From Streptomyces sp. NBC_00306 (GTDB lineage: Bacteria > Actinomycetota > Actinomycetes > Streptomycetales > Streptomycetaceae), in contig NZ_CP108032.1 of assembly GCF_036169555.1 (NCBI RefSeq), positions 6,200,001 through 6,264,000 on the forward strand: a stretch of DNA of 64,000 bases, read 5' to 3'. The notes under the pieces were generated by a model. The model had not been told where the DNA came from. It saw nothing but the letters and a program-made list of their open reading frames with translations, and searched no databases. Position 1 is the first letter of the stretch. Each line of letters begins with the position of its first letter. A program made the translations under genes and the position numbers. Of this stretch, positions 1-8,733 are shown one piece after another.

Positions 1-1
1 G

Positions 2-220
2 CACGAGGTCACCCGCGACGACGAGTCGCTGTCGCTTCAGATCCCGAGCGACGGCAGCCAGCGCGAACTGCGCTCGATCCTCGACTGGCTGGACTCCGCC
101 GGCATCGAGGCGGACGAGCTCACCGTGCACACCCCCGACCTCGACGACGTGTTCTTCGCCCTGACCGGCCCTGCCGGCACCACCGCCGTCCCCAACCAGT
201 CCAAGGAGACCGTCCGATGA
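2..220 (+). CDS. ABC transporter ATP-binding protein, C-terminal end (partial)
   Basis: Only the last 72 codons are in the window; the gene is cut by the left edge. The segment ends with a DLDDVFFALTG motif, which is characteristic of the C-terminus of DrrA-type drug-export ATPases (the helix that follows the nucleotide-binding domain). Its stop codon overlaps the ATG of the downstream permease as ATGA, so the two are translationally coupled and should form one ABC-2 type exporter. No Walker motifs are visible because they lie upstream of the window. The substrate cannot be deduced. Confidence 0.8.
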   Translation, partial: HEVTRDDESLSLQIPSDGSQRELRSILDWLDSAGIEADELTVHTPDLDDVFFALTGPAGTTAVPNQSKETVR

Positions 221-1008
221 GCGCCCTCTCTCTCGCCGTCCGCGACTCGAACACCATGCTGCGGCGCAACCTGCTCCACGCGCGGCGCTATCCCTCGCTC
301 ACCCTGAACCTGCTGCTCACGCCAGTCATGCTGCTGCTGCTCTTCGTCTACATCTTCGGCGACGTGATGAGCGCGGGCATCGGCGGCGGCGGAGCCGACA
401 GATCCGAGTACATCGCGTATCTCGTCCCGGGCATCGTGCTGATGACCATCGGCTCCACCACGATCGGCACCGCGGTCTCCGTCTCCACCGACATGTCCGA
501 GGGCATCATCGCCCGCTTCCGCACCATGGCCATCCACCGCAGCTCCGTCCTCGTCGGACACGTCGTCGGCAGCGTCCTGCAGGCAGTCGCCAGCGTGGTC
601 CTCGTCGGCGCCGTGGCGGTGGCCATCGGCTTCCGCTCCACCGACGCCTCCGTTCTGGAGTGGCTCGCGGCGCTCGGACTGCTCGTCCTCTTCGCCACGG
701 CGCTCACCTGGATCGCCGTCGGAATGGGCCTGATCAGCCCGAACGCCGAGGCCGCCAGCAACAACGCCCTGCCGCTGATCTTCCTCCCGCTCATCTCCAG
801 CACCTTCGTCCCGGTCGACGCGATGCCGGGCTGGTTCCAGCCCATCGCCGAGTACCAGCCCTTCACACCGGCCATCGAGACCCTGCGCGGCCTGCTGCTC
901 GGCACCGAGATCGGCCACAACGGCTGGCTCGCCGTGCTCTGGTGCGTGGGACTCGCCGTCCTCGGCTACGTCTGGTCCAAGTCGGTGTTCAACCGCGACC
1001 CGAAGTAG
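217..1008 (+). CDS. ABC-2 type transporter permease (DrrB-like)
   Basis: A 263-residue integral membrane protein with about six hydrophobic segments: roughly residues 30-50, 65-90, 110-140, 145-170, 175-200 and 235-255. It begins with a short cytoplasmic N-terminus carrying the RNLLHARRYPSLT-type stretch seen before the first helix of DrrB/ABC2_membrane proteins. Length matches the family (about 250-280 aa). It starts within the stop codon of the ATPase gene (ATGA), so the pair makes one inner-membrane exporter. Daunorubicin-resistance-like transporters of this kind are often drug or lipid exporters; the actual substrate is unknown. Confidence 0.88.
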   Translation: MSALSLAVRDSNTMLRRNLLHARRYPSLTLNLLLTPVMLLLLFVYIFGDVMSAGIGGGGADRSEYIAYLVPGIVLMTIGSTTIGTAVSVSTDMSEGIIARFRTMAIHRSSVLVGHVVGSVLQAVASVVLVGAVAVAIGFRSTDASVLEWLAALGLLVLFATALTWIAVGMGLISPNAEAASNNALPLIFLPLISSTFVPVDAMPGWFQPIAEYQPFTPAIETLRGLLLGTEIGHNGWLAVLWCVGLAVLGYVWSKSVFNRDPK

Positions 1009-1182
1009 GGGGCAGCAGCTTGCGGGCCGCGCCCGCAGACCGTCCTCCAGGGCGGCGTACTCCGACAACGCGTCGGCGTACGCCGCCCGTTGGTCTTCCT
1101 GCCGCCTCCCGCCCCGGCTACTCCGGCAACCCCTGGCTCCGGACCGTCGGAGTCGAGGCTGGGGAGAGAGCCGGATGTGTCC

Positions 1183-1629
1183 TCAGGTCCGCGGCCAGGG
1201 CCGCCCGTCGAGGCGTTCGATGTCGCGGTTCAGACGGTCCAGACAGGACGCCAGTTGGCCGGCCTCCTTCGGGGTCCAGTCGGCCAGCACCTTCGACAGG
1301 CCGTCCAGGTTCTGGGCGCGGTCCGACTCCAACTGGCGCTCGCCCTCGGGGGTGATGGAGAACTTGCGGGCGATGCCCCCCTCCGGGTCGGGAATGCGCT
1401 CGACGACCCCGGCGCGCATCATCGCGGCCGTCTGCCGGTTGAGGGTGGAGGTGTCCAGGCCGAACGCGTCGCTGAGCTGGCTGATCGACATGGGTCCCTC
1501 TGCCTGGATGCGGCTGAGCAGGATGTAGGCACTGCGGTCGAGCAGGCGGTTGCTCCGGTGGGACAGCAGGTTCATGTACCGCCCGAGCAGCATGGTCTCG
1601 AACTCGATCTGGGCAAGGGGCATGTCCAC
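1183..1629 (-). CDS. MarR-family transcriptional regulator
   Basis: A 148-residue winged-helix protein. The recognition region (ISQLSDAFGLDTSTLNRQTAAMMRAGVVER) lies near residues 45-75, followed by the wing segment with the DPEGGIARKFSITPEG signature. A GTG start at 1629 is chosen because GGAAG lies six bases upstream; an in-frame ATG two codons later (1623) is the alternative. The gene is divergent from an MFS drug exporter, the classic MarR arrangement, so it probably represses that exporter and is relieved by a small ligand. A palindromic A/T-rich stretch lies between the two genes. Ligand unknown. Confidence 0.85.
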   Translation of the reverse strand: MDMPLAQIEFETMLLGRYMNLLSHRSNRLLDRSAYILLSRIQAEGPMSISQLSDAFGLDTSTLNRQTAAMMRAGVVERIPDPEGGIARKFSITPEGERQLESDRAQNLDGLSKVLADWTPKEAGQLASCLDRLNRDIERLDGRPWPRT

Positions 1630-1705
1630 GCGCGGCTTCCTTCGGCTCCTGACGCACCCTCCGTCGCGAGAGGGCGCCTCGGGTTCAGATATACCACGGG
1701 CCGTA

Positions 1706-1772
1706 TGTATGATGCATTTAATGTGCATGATGCATATCGACTGTATGGTGCACATCGACATCGACATCGACA
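1706..1772. promoter_or_regulatory. Divergent promoter region with MarR-type inverted repeat
   Basis: Between the marR-like gene and the MFS gene lies an unusually A/T-rich stretch. TGATGCA (1710-1716) and TGCATGA (1724-1730) form an imperfect dyad (6 of 7 arm positions), and a further ATGCAT follows at 1730. Downstream, the hexamer ATCGAC is repeated in tandem (about 1752-1770). The size and placement suit a MarR dimer operator, but assignment is inference from symmetry and gene context. Confidence 0.5.
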
Positions 1773-1834
1773 GCGCCGGGCATCGACGGCACCGGGCGCG
1801 CCTCACCAGGACCCGCAGAGCACGAGGAGTACCC

Positions 1835-3298
1835 GTGGACAGTTCCCAGCCCGAAGCCCGCCCCGGCGGTGTTGTCGGGATCCTCGCCTTCGCGGGCATC
1901 GTGGCCGCGCTCACTCAGACCCTTGTGGTGCCGCTGATCGCGGAACTGCCGAAGCTGCTCGACACCTCGGCGTCCAACGCCTCATGGGTGATCACCGCGA
2001 CGCTGCTCGCGGCCGCCGTGGCCACCCCCGTCGCCGGGCGCCTCGGTGACATGTACGGCAAGCGGCGCATGCTGCTGGTCTCGCTGGCCCCCCTCGTCCT
2101 CGGCTCCGTCGTCTGCGCCCTCTCCTCCTCCGTGGTCCCGATGATCGCCGGGCGGGGTCTCCAGGGCCTCGGCATGGGCGTCGTGCCCCTCGGTATCAGC
2201 CTGCTGCGCGACGTGGTCCCGGCCGAGAAGCTCGGTTCGTCCATCGCGATCATGAGCGCGTCCATGGGCGTGGGTGGCGCGCTCGGCCTTCCGTTCTCCG
2301 CGGCGATCGCCGAGAACGTCAGCTGGCGCGTGCTGTTCTGGGTCGTCGCGGTCCTGGCGCTCGCGGTCGCCGCCCTGATCCGGGTCGTCGTGCCCGCGGG
2401 CCGGCAGACCACCGGGACGGGCGGCTTCGACGGGCTCGGCGCCGTCGGACTCGGCACCGCGCTGGTCTGTCTGCTGCTCGCCGTCTCCAAGGGCGCCGAC
2501 TGGGGCTGGGGGAGCGCCACCACCCTCGGCCTCTTCGCCGCCACCGTCGTCGTGCTGCTGGCCTGGGGCCGGTGGGAGCTGCGGATCACCGACCCGTTGG
2601 TCGATCTGCGGGTGACCGCCCGCCCCCAGGTCCTGATGACCAACGTGGCCTCGGTCCTGGTCGGATTCGCGATGTACGCGCAGTCGCTGGTCGTTCCGCA
2701 GCTGCTCCAGTTGCCCGAGGCGACCGGCTACGGCCTCGGCCAGTCCATGCTCGCCATGGGCCTGTGGATGGCCCCCGCCGGTCTGATGATGATGGTGATG
2801 TCGCCCCTCGGGGCCAAACTCTCCGCCGCCAAGGGGCCCAAGGTCACCCTGGCCGTCGGCAGCCTGGTCATCGCCGCCGGCTACGGCCTGTGCGTACCGA
2901 TGACCGGTTCGGGCTCCACCTGGGGGCTGCTCGCGGTGACCATCGTCTGCAACACGGGGGTGGGCTTCGCCTACGGCGCCATGCCGGCCCTCATCATGGG
3001 CGCCGTGCCGCAGTCGGAGACCGCGTCGGCGAACAGCTTCAACACCCTGATGCGCTCGATCGGCAGCTCCGTGTCCGCCGCCGTCATCGGTGTGGTGCTG
3101 GCTCAGATGACCACCGACTTCGGCGGCTACGCCCTGCCGTCCGAGAGCGGATTCCGGCTCGCCGTGATCATCGGCTGCTGCGTGGGCCTGGCCGCCGCGG
3201 TCGTCGCCGCGCTCATTCCCGTCCGTGCCGTGGTCGCGGCACCGCCGGCCGGAGGCGGGGAGCAGCCCTCGCCCAAGGTGCCGCAGGCGCGGGCCTGA
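1835..3298 (+). CDS. MFS drug exporter, DHA2-type (14 TM)
   Basis: A 487-residue major-facilitator protein. The family motif A region (GRLGDMYGKRR, about residue 67) follows the second helix, and a motif C-like stretch (GVGGALGLPFSAAI) lies near helix 5. Around 14 hydrophobic segments are visible, as in the DHA2 proton-driven drug antiporters. The GTG at 1835 is preferred because GAGGAG sits five bases upstream; reading farther upstream would run through the operator region. It is divergent from a MarR regulator, so export of a toxic compound sensed by that regulator is likely. Confidence 0.88.
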   Translation: MDSSQPEARPGGVVGILAFAGIVAALTQTLVVPLIAELPKLLDTSASNASWVITATLLAAAVATPVAGRLGDMYGKRRMLLVSLAPLVLGSVVCALSSSVVPMIAGRGLQGLGMGVVPLGISLLRDVVPAEKLGSSIAIMSASMGVGGALGLPFSAAIAENVSWRVLFWVVAVLALAVAALIRVVVPAGRQTTGTGGFDGLGAVGLGTALVCLLLAVSKGADWGWGSATTLGLFAATVVVLLAWGRWELRITDPLVDLRVTARPQVLMTNVASVLVGFAMYAQSLVVPQLLQLPEATGYGLGQSMLAMGLWMAPAGLMMMVMSPLGAKLSAAKGPKVTLAVGSLVIAAGYGLCVPMTGSGSTWGLLAVTIVCNTGVGFAYGAMPALIMGAVPQSETASANSFNTLMRSIGSSVSAAVIGVVLAQMTTDFGGYALPSESGFRLAVIIGCCVGLAAAVVAALIPVRAVVAAPPAGGGEQPSPKVPQARA

Positions 3299-3597
3299 CA
3301 CGCTGCGACGCGGTCCGGGGGGTGTGCCGCCGTGGGCCCGGCCGGTCGGCGGGGCGGGGGCGTACGCCGCCGCGGGGCGAGGTCGTGTCCCGCCGTCGCG
3401 GGGGAGCGGGGAGCAGGGTGCGGTTGCGGGGGATGCGGGGTGCCGCCCCTGTGAGCCGGTGAGGGCTGCCTGGTGCGGGGAGCCGTACCCCCGCCCCCGC
3501 GGGGAAGTCGCACACCAGCGCCGGAATGTCTCCGTCCGCGAGAACGTTGGTATCTGCAACGACCGACCGGAAGTCCCCACGTCATCAGCGAGGAACC

Positions 3598-4917
3598 GTG
3601 AACCAGCACAGCCCCGAGCAGCCCGCCGACATCGTCGCCCGTCTGCGGGCCACGTACCGCGCCGGACGCACCGCCCCTGTCGACTGGCGTACGGCCCAGC
3701 TCCGCCGGCTGCGCGAGATGCTCACCGAGCACGGCACCGACCTCGCCGACGCCCTCCACGCCGACCTCGGCAAGAGTTCCGCCGAGGCATTCCGTACCGA
3801 GATCGACTTCACGGTCCGCGAGATCGACCACACGCTGGAGCACCTCGACGACTGGCTGCGCCCGGAGCCCGCGCCCGTCCCCGCGCACATCGGCGAGGCG
3901 GCGGCCTGGACCCAGTACGACCCGCTGGGCGTCGTCCTCGTCATCGCGCCGTGGAACTATCCGGTGCAGCTGCTGCTGACTCCCATGATCGGCGCGCTCG
4001 CCGCGGGCAACGCGGTGGTGGCCAAGCCCAGCGAGATGGCCCCGGCCACCTCCCTCGTCCTCGCGCGCCTGCTGCCGCGGTTCCTCGACACGGACGCAGT
4101 GGCTGTCGTCGAAGGCGGGATTCCCGAGACCACCGCCCTCCTCGCGGAACGCTTCGACCACATCTTCTACACCGGCAACGGAACCGTCGGCCGCATCGTC
4201 ATGACGGCCGCGGCCCGGCACCTCACGCCGGTCACGCTCGAACTGGGCGGCAAGTCACCCGTGTTCGTCGACCGGGACGCCGACCTCACCACGGTCGCCG
4301 CCCGTCTGGCACGGGGCAAGTTCCTCAACGCCGGCCAGACATGCGTCGCACCCGACTACGTCCTCACCGATCCGGAAACGGCCCGTGCCCTCGAACCCGC
4401 CCTGACCGAAGCCGTGCGGCAGCTGTACGGCGCCGAGCCGGCGATCTCCCCCGAGTACGGCCGGATCGTCAACGAACGCCACTTCGACCGGCTCCGTGGC
4501 CTGCTGGACTCCGGACGCGTGGTGGTCGGCGGCGCCACCGACCGCGACCGCAAGTACATCGCCCCGACCGTCCTGGCCGATGTCGACCCCGGCGCCCCGG
4601 TCATGCAGGAGGAGATCTTCGGCCCGGTCCTGCCCATCGTCACCGTTCCCGGACTGGATGAGGCCATCGACTTCATCAACGACCGCGACAAGCCGCTGGC
4701 GCTGTACGCCTTCACCGAGTCGCCCGACACCCGCCGGCGGCTCGCGGCGGAGACGTCCTCGGGCGGCCTCGGATTCGGTCTGCCGCTCGCCCATCTCACC
4801 GTCTCCGACCTGCCGTTCGGCGGAGTCGGTGAAAGCGGCATGGGCAACTACCACGGCCGGTACTCGATCGAGACGTTCAGCCACCGCAAGGCCGTCCTGG
4901 AGAAGCCGCTGGGCTGA
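3598..4917 (+). CDS. Aldehyde dehydrogenase, ALDH3-like
   Basis: A 439-residue NAD(P)-dependent aldehyde dehydrogenase. The catalytic glutamate is in LELGGKS (Glu215) and the nucleophile in NAGQTC (Cys249). The PWNYP motif near residue 120 and PFGGVGESGMG with the terminal FSHRKAV stretch are typical of the class-3 type. GTG at 3598 gives the usual family length; an upstream ATG at 3526 would add a basic, non-conserved 24-residue extension. It stands alone, without an obvious operon partner. It oxidises an aldehyde to the acid; the physiological substrate is not evident. Confidence 0.88.
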   Translation: MNQHSPEQPADIVARLRATYRAGRTAPVDWRTAQLRRLREMLTEHGTDLADALHADLGKSSAEAFRTEIDFTVREIDHTLEHLDDWLRPEPAPVPAHIGEAAAWTQYDPLGVVLVIAPWNYPVQLLLTPMIGALAAGNAVVAKPSEMAPATSLVLARLLPRFLDTDAVAVVEGGIPETTALLAERFDHIFYTGNGTVGRIVMTAAARHLTPVTLELGGKSPVFVDRDADLTTVAARLARGKFLNAGQTCVAPDYVLTDPETARALEPALTEAVRQLYGAEPAISPEYGRIVNERHFDRLRGLLDSGRVVVGGATDRDRKYIAPTVLADVDPGAPVMQEEIFGPVLPIVTVPGLDEAIDFINDRDKPLALYAFTESPDTRRRLAAETSSGGLGFGLPLAHLTVSDLPFGGVGESGMGNYHGRYSIETFSHRKAVLEKPLG

Positions 4918-4946
4918 GGCCGACCGGCGACCGTGTGCCCGCCAGG

Positions 4947-5933
4947 TCAGTACGCCGAATCCAGCCGCTCCCGCTGCTGCTCCGTGAGCTCCAGGTCGAC
5001 CGCCTCCAGGCTCTCGTTCAGCTGCGCCACCGAGGACGCCCCGACGAGGGGAATCATGGGAACCTCGCCACCGATCAGCCAGGCCAGCACCACCTGGTTG
5101 ACCGTCGCGCCGGCCTCCTTCGCCACCTCGTGCAGCGCTGCCAGCCGTACCGGCGTGCCCGCATGCTCGAAGTCGCTCCCCAGCGGCTTGTCCTCCCGGA
5201 CGTACGCGCCGGACAGCAGCGGCGAGTAGGCGACCAGCGGCAGCCCGGGTTCGGAGCGCAGATAGCTCAGCAACTCCCCGCTCATCACGCCTTCCTGGCC
5301 GTCGGGTGAGCGACGGCTCGGGACATCGGTGCGCCGCCGCAGATAGCTGTGGTGGTACTGAAGGACTTCGTACCCCGGCAGGCCGGCGTCCCTGGCCAGG
5401 GACCGGGCGCGTTCGACCTGCCAGGCCCAGTGGTTGCTCACCCCCAGCAGGCCGACGCTGCCGTCGGCGACGAGCCCGGCGAAGGCCTCGACGGTCTCCT
5501 CCATCGGCACCCGCCGGTCCTGGGTGTGGGCGTAGAGGAGGTCGATCTTCTCCACGCCCAGGTGCTTGCGGCTCCGCTCCGCGGACTCCCGGATCACCCG
5601 TGCCGACAGCCCCTCGATGTCGTGGGAGAACGTGGTGCTGGGCCTGTTGGGCCGTCCGCCGAGTTTGGTGGCGATCACCACCTCGTCCGTGACACCGCGG
5701 CTGCGCCGCCAGCGGCCGAGGAGCTGCTCGCTCTCCCCGCCCTGGCTTCCGGTGTGCCAGAACGCGTAGTTGTCGGCGGTGTCGATGAAGGTGCCACCCG
5801 CCTCGACATAGCGGTCGAGCACGGCGAACGACGTGGCCTCGTCGGTGGCGGTGCCCAGCAGCATGGCGCCGAGGCTCAGGACGCTCACCTCGCGGCGGGT
5901 CCTCGGGTCCTGGCCGATCGTGCGGTATCTCAT
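4947..5933 (-). CDS. Aldo/keto reductase
   Basis: A 328-residue (alpha/beta)8-barrel NADPH-dependent oxidoreductase. The catalytic tetrad region shows GGTFIDTADNY (Asp, Tyr), a downstream ATKLGG with the Lys, and YAHTQD with the His. The cofactor stretch MIPLVGASSVAQLNE is near the C-terminus. The ATG at 5933 is preceded by GGAGAGGAAC. It is divergent from an NTF2-like gene across a region with inverted repeats. Substrate is unknown; this resembles the YajO/Tas branch of the family. Confidence 0.87.
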   Translation of the reverse strand: MRYRTIGQDPRTRREVSVLSLGAMLLGTATDEATSFAVLDRYVEAGGTFIDTADNYAFWHTGSQGGESEQLLGRWRRSRGVTDEVVIATKLGGRPNRPSTTFSHDIEGLSARVIRESAERSRKHLGVEKIDLLYAHTQDRRVPMEETVEAFAGLVADGSVGLLGVSNHWAWQVERARSLARDAGLPGYEVLQYHHSYLRRRTDVPSRRSPDGQEGVMSGELLSYLRSEPGLPLVAYSPLLSGAYVREDKPLGSDFEHAGTPVRLAALHEVAKEAGATVNQVVLAWLIGGEVPMIPLVGASSVAQLNESLEAVDLELTEQQRERLDSAY

Positions 5934-6118
5934 CCCGGTTCCTCTCCTGCGCCGTGGGGCCAGGGCGCTGGCGGGGAGTCTGGATCTTCGAGAGCACTCC
6001 AAGTCAACCCCTGCCGCGGACGGTTGCCGGGGCGTGCCCGGTCGGCAGCGGGTGCCGCGGCCGTCGGGTCGGCGTTCACCCCTTCCGTCGTCCGCACTCC
6101 GTGTGATACTCAAGAAAC

Positions 6119-6140
6119 TGACTAGTCACTATTCTGACTA
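6119..6140. promoter_or_regulatory. Overlapping inverted repeats upstream of the NTF2-like gene
   Basis: A perfect 10-bp palindrome TGACTAGTCA (6119-6128) overlaps a second dyad TAGTCA-N6-TGACTA (6123-6140). Both lie in the divergent region between the aldo/keto reductase and the NTF2-like gene, about 40 bp upstream of the latter's start. The symmetry suggests a dimeric repressor site (TetR/MarR-like), but no regulator gene is adjacent. Confidence 0.4.
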
Positions 6141-6181
6141 TGGCATCCATGCAGAGTCAGTCCGGGAAGCCTGGAGGAACC

Positions 6182-6613
6182 ATGACGAGCACCACCGACC
6201 GATTCCGTGCAGCCGTGGAGAGCCGTGATCTCGCCGCTCTGGACGATCTGTTCACCGAGGACGTGCGCTTCTACAGCCCGGTCAAGTTCAAGCCCTTCGA
6301 GGGCAGGCCGATGGTGATCGGCCTGTGCAATGTGCTGTTCCGTACGTTCGAGGAATTCCGCTACGTCGGACGGCTCGACGGCACGGGGGAGACCGCGGAC
6401 GGCAAGGAGGCGCCGTCCGAGATCCTGGTCTTCCGGGCCACGGTCAACGGCAAGGAGATCCATGGCCTCGACCTCCTTCAGCTCGACGAGTCCGGAAGGA
6501 TCAAGGAGTTCACCGTGATGGTCCGCCCGCTGTCCGCCGTGCAGGCCATGTCGGACGCCGTCTTCACGGGTCTGGTCGCCGACGGCCTCGTGCCCGCACC
6601 GGCCGAGGGCTGA
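6182..6613 (+). CDS. NTF2-like / SnoaL-fold protein
   Basis: A 143-residue protein of the cone-shaped NTF2-like fold. It has an opening helix (RFRAAVESRDLAALDDLFTEDVRFYSPV), the FEGR-type motif near residue 40, and the closing strand LDESGRIKEFTVMVRP. ATG 6182 has GGAGGA eight bases upstream. Such proteins act as small enzymes (isomerases, hydrolases) or ligand-binding proteins, and no catalytic residue can be assigned here. It is divergent from an aldo/keto reductase; the shared intergenic dyads suggest joint control. Confidence 0.78.
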   Translation: MTSTTDRFRAAVESRDLAALDDLFTEDVRFYSPVKFKPFEGRPMVIGLCNVLFRTFEEFRYVGRLDGTGETADGKEAPSEILVFRATVNGKEIHGLDLLQLDESGRIKEFTVMVRPLSAVQAMSDAVFTGLVADGLVPAPAEG

Positions 6614-6692
6614 CCCAGGGGCGTCCGATCCGTGCCCGACTCACCCGTGTCGCTGTTGGGCCGAACGGGTGAGGCGCGCCAGGATGGGGAGC

Positions 6693-7109
6693 ATGAGTAG
6701 GTACGAGAGGTACGACGTCACCGACGAGCAGTGGGAGGGCCTCGCCCAGGTCGTCCCCCTGCGCAGCCGTAACGAGTGGCCGTCGCGTGTCGACCACCGG
6801 ACCGTTCCCCATGACTACGAGGCCGTCGAGCAGCGCCGCTTCGTCGTCCTGCGCGTGCAGGTCTTCGCCGACGCGCGCGAGGTGGCCGAGTACCTGGTCG
6901 CGCAGATTCCCGTCCTGCTCGACCTGACCGGCGCCGACACCGATGTCGCCAAGCGCATCCTGGACTTCAGCAGCGGGGTCGTCTTCGGCCTCGGCAGCGG
7001 CATGCACCGAGTCGACCGGAACGTCTTTCTGCTCGCCCCCGTCGGCACCGAGGTCGAGGGCCTGGCAGCCGCCACCGACACCCTGAGCCGCTCCGTCCCC
7101 CGTTCGTAG
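6693..7109 (+). CDS. SepF-like cell-division protein
   Basis: A 138-residue protein with a C-terminal SepF-type domain: a beta-strand FVVLRVQVF, the helix DAREVAEYLVAQIPVLLDL, the helix AKRILDFSSGVVFGLG and the strand VFLLAP. In canonical SepF this domain dimerises and binds FtsZ at the septum. The N-terminus lacks the long linker of the dcw-cluster SepF, so this looks like one of the Streptomyces SepF-like paralogues (SflA/SflB) known to keep FtsZ and DivIVA from mislocalising. Its position some 11 kb upstream of arcA-arcB suggests SflB, from remembered S. coelicolor order. ATG 6693 has AGGA eight bases upstream; ATG 6684 is an alternative. Confidence 0.75.
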   Translation: MSRYERYDVTDEQWEGLAQVVPLRSRNEWPSRVDHRTVPHDYEAVEQRRFVVLRVQVFADAREVAEYLVAQIPVLLDLTGADTDVAKRILDFSSGVVFGLGSGMHRVDRNVFLLAPVGTEVEGLAAATDTLSRSVPRS

Positions 7110-7165
7110 GAAGGTCGCCGAGGCGGAACGGTTCGGCGTGTCGAGCGCTGCGTACCGTCCGGTTC

Positions 7166-8335
7166 ATGACCACCAGCAGCCCGCTCACCGGCCCGGATTC
7201 CGTGCCGGCCGGCGCATCCAGTGCTCGCCCGACCGTCACCGAACTGCGGTTGTCCGCCTTCCGCAAACACCGGGGAGCGACGTATCCCGTCGCCCCGATC
7301 ACTCTCTTCGCCGGGCCGAGCGGCAGCGGCAAGTCCAGTGTTCTGCAGGCGTACGAGGCACTGGCGCGGCTCGGCGCGGGCGACGAACTCGACGAGGTGT
7401 TCCCGGACCCGGCGGCCTGCGTACCGGAGTCGGCGGGGCCCGACGCACAGGGACGGCGGGGATTCCGCATCGGCTGCACGGTCGACGGTCCCGCGGGCCC
7501 GGTACGGCTCGACCTCGCCGTCCAGGCCGAACCCGAACTGCGCATCGTCGGCGAGCGGTTGAGCTGCGGGCGCCAGACCCTGCTCACCACCGCGCTGCGC
7601 GACCCCGGACGGTCCACGGTCCAAGCCGCATGGCACACCGCCGGATCCGTGTCCGTGACCCGCGCACCGCTCCCCGACGACCGGCTCGGCACAGCGCTGC
7701 TGCCCTTGCGCGTGGCCGGCAAGACCGACGGCCAGTTACGCGTGCTCGCCGCTGCCGAACAGATGGTGGTCGCTCTGCGCTCGGTCTTCGCCTGCGACCC
7801 GCAGCCCTACGGCATGCGCCGGCCGGTGGCAGCGGGGGAGGGCAGGCTGCGACGGGGCTGCGACAACCTCGCCGAAGTGCTGCACCGTACGCGCAGCGAG
7901 TGCGCCAAGCGACATGCCCGGCTGGCCGCGGCGGCCCGCACGGGATGCGCCGGGGAGGTGGCGGATCTGGCCGTGGAGGAACTGGGGGACGGGACGGTGC
8001 GGGCTCTGCTCGGCCGGGGCGAAGGGCGGGACGCGACACCCGTGGGGCGGCTCGGGGAGGGCGAGTTGAGGTACCTGGGACTCGCGCTGGTGCTGCTCAC
8101 CGGGCCCGGCGTGCTCGCGATGGACCAGGCGGCGGAGGTGCCGTCCGCGTATCAGTCCCTCACCGTCCTCGCCGACGGCTTCGACCGCTGTCTCGACCCG
8201 CGGCAGGCACGCGAACTGACCCTCCTGGCCGCGGAGATGACGGCCCGCGGGCATGTGCGCCTGGTGGGGGCCGTCGCCGACGCGGGCTTCGCGCGCGGGG
8301 TCGAGGGCGCGACGGTGGTAGATCTGGTCCCGTGA
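7166..8335 (+). CDS. AAA-type ATP-binding protein (SMC/RecF-like P-loop)
   Basis: A 389-residue ATPase. The N-terminus follows the RecF/OLD-like pattern: a strand TELRLSAFRKHRG, then Walker A GPSGSGKSS at about residues 51-59. A signature-like GRLGEGELRYLGLALVLL lies near residue 300, and the Walker B/acidic region is degenerate (GVLAMDQAAEVP). There is no coiled-coil arm. Its stop overlaps the start of a MazG-like gene (GTGA), so the two are coupled. The function is not known; an ATP-dependent housekeeping or nucleic-acid role is possible. Confidence 0.7.
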   Translation: MTTSSPLTGPDSVPAGASSARPTVTELRLSAFRKHRGATYPVAPITLFAGPSGSGKSSVLQAYEALARLGAGDELDEVFPDPAACVPESAGPDAQGRRGFRIGCTVDGPAGPVRLDLAVQAEPELRIVGERLSCGRQTLLTTALRDPGRSTVQAAWHTAGSVSVTRAPLPDDRLGTALLPLRVAGKTDGQLRVLAAAEQMVVALRSVFACDPQPYGMRRPVAAGEGRLRRGCDNLAEVLHRTRSECAKRHARLAAAARTGCAGEVADLAVEELGDGTVRALLGRGEGRDATPVGRLGEGELRYLGLALVLLTGPGVLAMDQAAEVPSAYQSLTVLADGFDRCLDPRQARELTLLAAEMTARGHVRLVGAVADAGFARGVEGATVVDLVP

Positions 8336-8664
8336 CGAGACACGACGGACTGGATGTGGCCGGGTTGCAGCGCAGGCTCGCCGAATTCGCTCAGGCGCGC
8401 GGCTGGGAGCCGTACCACACCTCGAAGAATCTGGCAGTGGCGCTCAGCGTCGAGGCGGCCGAACTGGTGGAGATCTTCCAGTGGTTGACGCCCGAGGAGT
8501 CGGCGCGGGTGATGGACGACGAGGAGAAGGCGCACCGGGTGCGGGACGAGGTCGCCGATGTGCTGGCGTACCTGCTCCAGTTCTGCGAAGTGCTCGGTGT
8601 GGACGCGCTGTCGGCGCTCTCCGACAAGATCGACCGCAACGAGACCCGCTTCCCCGTGAAGTGA
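8332..8664 (+). CDS. MazG-like nucleotide pyrophosphohydrolase
   Basis: A 110-residue all-alpha NTP pyrophosphatase. The metal-binding EAAELVEIF (EXXE) and the second EVADVLAYLLQF (EXXD) helices are both present, near residues 41-50 and 80-91. The length fits the single-domain MazG/RS21-C6 group that hydrolyses (d)NTPs to monophosphates. It starts with GTG inside the TGA of the preceding ATPase. Its role is likely nucleotide-pool cleansing; the substrate cannot be told. Confidence 0.85.
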   Translation: MTRHDGLDVAGLQRRLAEFAQARGWEPYHTSKNLAVALSVEAAELVEIFQWLTPEESARVMDDEEKAHRVRDEVADVLAYLLQFCEVLGVDALSALSDKIDRNETRFPVK

Positions 8665-8733
8665 ACTCCAGGTGGAATGAGGGGGTCCGGAAGCCTGTTG
8701 ATCATGCTTCTGTCACTCTCCGGAGTTGTCTAC

